From: Clostridiales bacterium
GTDB taxonomy: Bacteria > Bacillota > Clostridia > Christensenellales > Pumilibacteraceae
Assembly (NCBI GenBank): GCA_029070965.1
Contig: JAIEBI010000035.1
Location: 1 to 43,208, forward strand
Direction: 5' to 3'
DNA: 43,208 nt
Positions 39,316 through 43,208 of the stretch are shown here, one piece after another. The position numbers and the translations under genes are program-made. A model generated the notes under the pieces. It was not told where the DNA came from and ran no database searches. It saw nothing but the letters and a program-made list of their open reading frames with translations. The first letter of the stretch is position 1, and each line of letters starts with the position of its first letter.

Positions 39316-40389
39316 ATGGCTGAAAAATGTCCTATTTGCGGTGATACCACGAGTTCTTGGATGGGAAATTATCGAAAAGATAAATTGTGCAAAAAACACG
39401 CATCTGATTTGTCACATGGAAAGATTGAAGTATTAGACCCAGCAGTATATCTAGATGGCGTTGATGATAATGATGTTATAAATTATAATTTACTTGATTA
39501 TTGTGTTTACATTGATAGTAAAACACGCAAAATATTAAATGAAAAATACATTCCTACAAAATTGTTTAAAATAGTATCGGCCGCTTTAAATTCTAAAATA
39601 AAAATTAATGAAAATGCAAACACGGGCGGTGCAACCCGAACAACATGTGTTGTATGCGGTAATCCTACCAGTAAAAATGGGCATTTGCAGTGTCGAGATT
39701 GTTATTACGAAACAATGGATTATATGGACGGATTAAATAAGAATAGTAGAATGAATGAATTTAGGGAGTATTATTTTAATCTTAAAGACGTTATTTTTCG
39801 TATGAAAAATTTTGATTCTGTGCAAAGCAATTGTAATAAGTTAATTGCGATTGCATTACAAAATCAGCAAACGAATTCTGATACATCTTTAGTAGATAGG
39901 GTAGAAAGAGATGTAGAAAAGTTAATTGAAACTAAAAGACCGAATGAGCATTCGCCAGAAGTCCCTGTTGCGGTAACAGAAAAAGATGAAAGCAAATCTA
40001 ATATTTATCCTACTATTGATGGACATATGGTGAAAAGCTCAATGGAGCAGGTTATTGACGACATTTTATGGAGTGCTAATATACTTCACGCATACGAACA
40101 GCCTATAAATGAGTTTGTCAATGAAAGAAAAAAATGCGACTGGTTTATTCCCATCACTGGCACAAATATCAATCAAGGGATTTACATAGAATATTGGGGA
40201 ATGAAAACTCAAAAATATTTAGACGATAGAAAAGAAAAAGAATTATTATATAAGAAGTATGACGTTCCATATATTGGCATAGAAAAAGATGACCCCAAAG
40301 ACACACATAGTTTTAGAAATCATCTAATTCAAGAACTACAACGTTTGTCTGTTAATGTTTATGGTTTCATGCCAAAATGGAAAAAATGA
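39316..40389 (+). CDS. Zinc-ribbon protein with C-terminal PD-(D/E)XK-like nuclease domain
   Basis: 357 residues. Two zinc-binding pairs: CPICGDTT with LCKKH (residues 5-28) and CVVCGNPT with CRDC (about 112-130). The C-terminal 130 residues (from VKSSMEQVIDDILWSANI) follow the pattern of PD-(D/E)XK nucleases in restriction or repair proteins: helix with Glu, then CDWFIPI with Asp275, then IYIEYWGM with Glu292, then a helix with YKKYDVPYIGIE. The Lys of ExK is not evident (EYW), as in several divergent members. It is probably a DNA-binding endonuclease of a defence or mobile module (inference). AT-rich codons mark it as accessory DNA. Confidence 0.65.
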   Translation: MAEKCPICGDTTSSWMGNYRKDKLCKKHASDLSHGKIEVLDPAVYLDGVDDNDVINYNLLDYCVYIDSKTRKILNEKYIPTKLFKIVSAALNSKIKINENANTGGATRTTCVVCGNPTSKNGHLQCRDCYYETMDYMDGLNKNSRMNEFREYYFNLKDVIFRMKNFDSVQSNCNKLIAIALQNQQTNSDTSLVDRVERDVEKLIETKRPNEHSPEVPVAVTEKDESKSNIYPTIDGHMVKSSMEQVIDDILWSANILHAYEQPINEFVNERKKCDWFIPITGTNINQGIYIEYWGMKTQKYLDDRKEKELLYKKYDVPYIGIEKDDPKDTHSFRNHLIQELQRLSVNVYGFMPKWKK

Positions 40390-40395
40390 AACACT

Positions 40396-40410
40396 AATTC
40401 GTTTTAGGTT
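40396..40410 (+). repeat. Island repeat AATTCGTTTTAGGTT, plus copy
   Basis: Exact 15-bp match to the inverted copy at 39141-39155; a 12-bp partial copy lies at 41461-41472. All follow gene ends in the island. Confidence 0.75.
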
Positions 40411-40412
40411 AT

Positions 40413-40464
40413 GCTCCGCCAACGCAATGCGCGCTCTAACGAGCGCGTTTTGCGTTGGCGGAGC
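40413..40464. other. 52-nt GC-rich hairpin after the nuclease gene
   Basis: Outer arms GCTCCGCCAACGCAA (40413-40427) and TTGCGTTGGCGGAGC (40450-40464) are perfectly complementary over 15 bp; inner arms CGCGCTC (40430-40436) and GAGCGCG (40441-40447) add seven, with loop TAAC. It is much more GC-rich than its surroundings and lacks a T-run. It may be a REP-like element or a transcript end. Confidence 0.8.
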
Positions 40465-40620
40465 GGGTGAATAGAGTAAAGGAAAATGCCACCCGTGGGA
40501 GGGGGCTTAATTAGTAGATGCACCAAAAAGAATGCGTTAATTTTGTATAGATTATTTTAGCGCGTGATATTTTTAGTTATTATAGTTGCAAATATAAATA
40601 GGATTTGATAATATTATTAT

Positions 40621-41448
40621 ATGGATAATATGAACGAAAATAAAAGTTTTTTTGTTAATGTGGATAATACGCGTAGCTCCAAAGAATTAGTAGAAGAGCT
40701 TGATTGGGGTCCGATAAAAGTTATTAAAGGCAAGCATAAAGGACGAATCGGACTATATGACGATGATGAAGGAGCCTATGGATATGTTTACTGGGGCGAT
40801 ATGGTAAGTACTTTAGATGCTTATGATAGGATCCCGAAGCGTTACTTATCTAATCAAATCACGACTTATGATTTAGTATCGAGAAGGGAAGTACTACATA
40901 ATACAATAGCGCGTATGCGTGCAAGTGTAGATGAGTATTATGATGAAAATTATCGCGCAATAACTGAGCTTTACGGCGAATTTATGTTCGTTACGGAATT
41001 GCTAACGAAGGTTTACGAGGAAACATTTTATTATCAATCAACTGGCGAAAAGAAAATATTTATTTCACATTCTTCTAAAGACAAGGATATATCGTTGTGG
41101 ATTGCATCTGACTTAAAATTGAGCAATTATAATGTATGGCTTGATAGGTGGGAATTGTTTGCGGGAAGAAGTATCTCTAAAGAAATTTCAGCAGGCTTAG
41201 AACAAGCTGACGCGTTAGTTATGATTATTTCTAATTCATATATGAAATCCGCGTTTTGCAATGATGAATGGGAATCATATTATATGAAATATAATTGCCA
41301 AAAACCTAATGCTATAATACCAATTATTGTTGATGATTGTGGCCCTCCTGCATTACTTGCAGCAAAGAAATATTTAAGACTAAAAGATTTAGGCTATAAC
41401 GAAATGATAAGTGAATTAAGGCGAGCATTAAGTCATTTGTTGAGTTAA
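40621..41448 (+). CDS. TIR-domain protein with N-terminal SH3-like region
   Basis: 275 residues. The C-terminal TIR domain begins KKIFISHSSKDKDISLWIAS (about residue 144), continues NVWLDRWELFAGRSISKEIS and VMIISNSYMKSAFCNDEWES, with the conserved Glu216 three residues after Cys213 in the place of the NAD-cleaving glutamate. The N terminus (about 28-65, IKVIKGKHKGRIGLYDDD) resembles an SH3/KOW-type barrel, followed by a helical linker. Bacterial TIR proteins of this kind deplete NAD or make signalling nucleotides in antiphage defence; that role here is inferred from domain and context. The start lacks a good ribosome binding site; a second Met lies three codons on. Confidence 0.82.
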   Translation: MDNMNENKSFFVNVDNTRSSKELVEELDWGPIKVIKGKHKGRIGLYDDDEGAYGYVYWGDMVSTLDAYDRIPKRYLSNQITTYDLVSRREVLHNTIARMRASVDEYYDENYRAITELYGEFMFVTELLTKVYEETFYYQSTGEKKIFISHSSKDKDISLWIASDLKLSNYNVWLDRWELFAGRSISKEISAGLEQADALVMIISNSYMKSAFCNDEWESYYMKYNCQKPNAIIPIIVDDCGPPALLAAKKYLRLKDLGYNEMISELRRALSHLLS

Positions 41449-41460
41449 TAAGCTTGGCAT

Positions 41461-41472
41461 AATTCGTTTTAG
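41461..41472 (+). repeat. Island repeat AATTCGTTTTAG, partial copy
   Basis: The first 12 bases of the 15-bp island motif, 13 bp after the TIR gene. Confidence 0.6.
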
Positions 41473-41595
41473 CGTACAACTACTTTCGTTACAATCCACT
41501 ATAAGAAAGAGCTATGTCGGCAGCGCATTCGGTCGGCTTGTTGATTTTGCATAATATGTATATATTATCTTTTGATTTACACATTTGGAGGAAAA

Positions 41596-42102
41596 ATGTA
41601 CAATAGTGATAACGGTAGGCGTAGTATTGCTAAGAGCATAGCGCATTACGCATACAGGAACACGAAGCTCGAAGATTATCATGCTGCTTGCGTTAGAATG
41701 GATAAGAATTTTTACCGCGTAATGTGCGGCATTGTATCGAAAAAGTTAAATATTGTTCGCATTTTTCAAAGATATTTAGATGAATTTCCTAAAGATTTTA
41801 TAAGCGAAAAAACGGCATTTGATGAATTGATAAAAACTGTTCCGGAAGATTTGCAATTGCGGTTTATTCGATATTGTCAGAATATAGTGTATGGTTTTGC
41901 ATTTGGATCAAATTGGGATACTGCGCAGCGGATTGATGGAATCAAAGAAAAGCAAAGCTATGCCAATTATGTGCTCGGCGGTAAGTTTTTAGAGTATTGC
42001 AATGCAGGGTATGTGCTTGATGACAAAGCCATGTGCATTATCAACAAAGATGTGTATAATAGAATATACACGCTATTAGTGGACGAAACCTTTAATAGGT
42101 AA
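41596..42102 (+). CDS. Uncharacterised helical protein in the accessory island
   Basis: 168 residues from the ATG at 41596, which GGAGG at 41587-41591 supports; an in-frame start at 41572 has no such site. It appears mostly alpha-helical and basic in its N-terminal half (GRRSIAKSIAHYAYRN, YRVMCGIVSKKLN), with no TM segment or recognised motif. It lies about 150 bp after the TIR gene and before the 42229 repeat, within the segment bounded by the 17-bp direct repeats. A weak promoter TTGATT-N16-TATTAT lies at 41541-41568. The function is unknown; a role with the TIR or nuclease genes is only suggested by proximity. Confidence 0.55.
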   Translation: MYNSDNGRRSIAKSIAHYAYRNTKLEDYHAACVRMDKNFYRVMCGIVSKKLNIVRIFQRYLDEFPKDFISEKTAFDELIKTVPEDLQLRFIRYCQNIVYGFAFGSNWDTAQRIDGIKEKQSYANYVLGGKFLEYCNAGYVLDDKAMCIINKDVYNRIYTLLVDETFNR

Positions 42103-42228
42103 ATATAAGAAAAATATAAAATGTTGACAAGTAATAACACAGACGATGTATGTGGTTGGTTGGTGGTGTTTTTGTTTACTCGTCGTTTTGTTTTATTCGT
42201 TGCGGCGTATTTATTATATATCAAGCCT

Positions 42229-42245
42229 CCGCCATAGTGCCATTT
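42229..42245 (+). repeat. 17-bp direct repeat CCGCCATAGTGCCATTT, copy 2
   Basis: Exact match to 39216-39232. The rest of the 42103-42300 spacer is AT-rich and holds only the downstream promoter. Confidence 0.85.
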
Positions 42246-42265
42246 GTGAATATAGAATAAAATCA

Positions 42266-42294
42266 TTGCTTTAATAAATACAGTTTGCTATAAT
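42266..42294 (+). promoter_or_regulatory. Promoter of the 42316 gene
   Basis: TTGCTT (42266-42271), 17-bp spacer, TATAAT (42289-42294). Transcription would start near 42301, so the ATG at 42316, with GGAG at 42303-42306, is the likely start. Confidence 0.7.
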
Positions 42295-42315
42295 TTTTAT
42301 ATGGAGTTTTTTGCT

Positions 42316-42855
42316 ATGGACTATAATGAAATTTTAAATAAGTATGATTATGCTTCTCCTGATAGCATTATAGATAGAATACAACATTGTGATTTTGACA
42401 ATGAGATGGAAGCTGGTGATATTATAAACTCAATTGTGCTTTGGAAAATCAATCGTCAAGTTAAACTTGATATAAACTTAATAACTAAAATAAAAAATTT
42501 GCCATGTGATAACGTAGAAATAGTATATAAATACAAGATTGAAATATGTGACATTCTTTTATCGCTCTTAAAGACAAATGGCGTAAAAATTGCTATGGCA
42601 AGTACTATATTAAAAATGTTTAAGCCGCTTGCATTTCCAATTATTGATCAACGAGCCTATCGAGTTATTTACGGCAAAGATTTTCCGAGATATTATGGGG
42701 AGAGTAGTTTTAGCAAATATATTGATTTATATATGCAATACATAAATGATTGTCTTGACTATCAGCAAACCAAGTGCCCTAATATTCCATTCAACAAAAT
42801 TGACGAATTGCTTTATCAAATTGATATCGAAAACGGAAATAAAATAAGATATTAA
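42316..42855 (+). CDS. Uncharacterised protein with HhH-like motif, accessory island
   Basis: 179 residues from ATG 42316; an in-frame ATG at 42301 coincides with the predicted transcription start. The central block VKIAMASTILKMFKPLAFPI followed by IDQRAYRVIYG resembles a motif (G-x-A-S-x-IL-x-x-x-x-P-x-x-FP-x-x-D-x-RA) found in helix-hairpin-helix-like proteins associated with mobile or defence genes; I cannot name the family. No TM segment. The final gene of the window starts 29 bp after it, with a ribosome binding site, so the two are probably co-transcribed. Confidence 0.62.
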   Translation: MDYNEILNKYDYASPDSIIDRIQHCDFDNEMEAGDIINSIVLWKINRQVKLDINLITKIKNLPCDNVEIVYKYKIEICDILLSLLKTNGVKIAMASTILKMFKPLAFPIIDQRAYRVIYGKDFPRYYGESSFSKYIDLYMQYINDCLDYQQTKCPNIPFNKIDELLYQIDIENGNKIRY

Positions 42856-42884
42856 AATGGTAAAAACTAAACAAGGAGTAAAAA

Positions 42885-43208
42885 ATGGAAGATAAATATT
42901 GTTGGCATTATAACGATGAAGATTTTATAAGTTTTGCAGAAGAATATGTGGAAAATCTAAAGAATAGCTTTAATTATAAAAGTTATATCACTCCACATGA
43001 TGAAATGCGAGAACTGCTTGGTAGAGTTATTGAGGAGTTTCAATATCTTGAAGCGAGCATAAAGAGTTTGATTGAAATCGCGGTTGAAAAAGGAATTTAT
43101 AAAGGTAAAATTAAATTTAATTTCGATAATTACATTGCGGTTAGTAAAATTATTAATCAATTGAAAAACGTTTTAATAAGCGAGCCTATTGCAAAGCAAC
43201 TATTAGAG
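42885..43208 (+). CDS. Uncharacterised protein, N-terminal part (runs off the window)
   Basis: ATG 42885 with AAGGAG at 42873-42878 opens a frame of 108 codons without a stop before the window edge. The sequence (MEDKYCWHYNDEDFISFAEE, then VIEEFQYLEASIKSLIEIAV and KIINQLKNVLI) is acidic and mainly helical, with no signal peptide or TM helix. AT-rich codon use matches its neighbours. No family is recognised. It is 29 bp after the 42316 gene. Confidence 0.65.
   Translation, partial: MEDKYCWHYNDEDFISFAEEYVENLKNSFNYKSYITPHDEMRELLGRVIEEFQYLEASIKSLIEIAVEKGIYKGKIKFNFDNYIAVSKIINQLKNVLISEPIAKQLLE

Noticed and set aside
40396-40464. Integron attC site
   Set aside because: The hairpin is attC-like in size, but the GTTRRRY and RYYYAAC core sites are absent and no integron integrase is visible.

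Overview
The window looks like a chromosome segment of an anaerobic, low-to-moderate-GC Gram-positive bacterium, most likely an uncultivated gut Clostridia lineage. This rests on the class III (oxygen-independent) ribonucleotide reductase, AGGAGG-type ribosome binding sites, sigma-A promoters, intrinsic terminators, NfnAB, a collagen-like surface protein and HxlR/XRE regulators. No 16S gene is present, so the exact taxon is not resolved.

Layout. 1-189 is the 3' end of tuf. 292-1711 is a divergent pair of an XRE repressor and a polytopic membrane protein. 1765-5910 is an NrdR-box-controlled unit with an nrdD fused to a glutaredoxin-like domain, trxB and an internally duplicated small protein. 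6062-7577 is a second XRE/membrane-protein pair. 7608-10645 holds gluQ, a degenerate ABC-ATPase-like protein, a small membrane protein and lgt. 10724-15385 is gyrB-gyrA. 15518-18218 has a membrane protein and an ECF sigma/anti-sigma pair. 18213-21112 (minus strand) holds an anchored protein and a glycosyltransferase/collagen-like operon. 21245-23842 is a membrane glycosyltransferase plus UDP-galactopyranose mutase. 23923-28294 is a mixed set: radical SAM, HxlR, DUF5131, HD hydrolase, YdeI-like and unknown. 28319-29352 is an RNA-rich block with tRNA-Gly(CCC), tRNA-Pro(AGG), tRNA-Ser(CGA), a candidate ~80-nt RNA and a candidate ~316-nt structured RNA, the latter two each with promoter and terminator. 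29407-36559 is a LysR regulator followed by a redox cluster: Fe-alcohol dehydrogenase, two SDRs, NfnA, NfnB and NAD kinase.

At 36559 the character changes. A tRNA-Ser 3' half cut at the anticodon loop abuts a flavin-reductase gene remnant. From there to the right edge lies AT-rich accessory DNA with gene remnants, a beta-helix-type lipoprotein, a zinc-ribbon/PD-(D/E)XK-like nuclease, a TIR protein and several unrecognised genes separated by shared short repeats. This resembles an integrated island with defence-like content.

How genes may work together. NrdD, its fused redoxin and TrxB form a plausible self-contained electron path for anaerobic dNTP synthesis; the NrdG activase is not in the window. 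In the LysR cluster the NAD kinase (makes NADP+), NfnAB (makes NADPH) and three NADP(H)-type dehydrogenases suggest an NADPH-driven carbonyl reduction module. The glycosyltransferase directly upstream of the collagen-like gene is a candidate modifier of its Thr-rich triplets.

The most unusual signals are the structured RNA at 29037-29352, a heptameric (GAATTCG)n repeat family placed at gene 3' ends (some genes take their stop codon from it), the paired XRE/8-TM modules with palindromic operators, and the NADPH cluster. All assignments are from reading the sequence; no database search was run.
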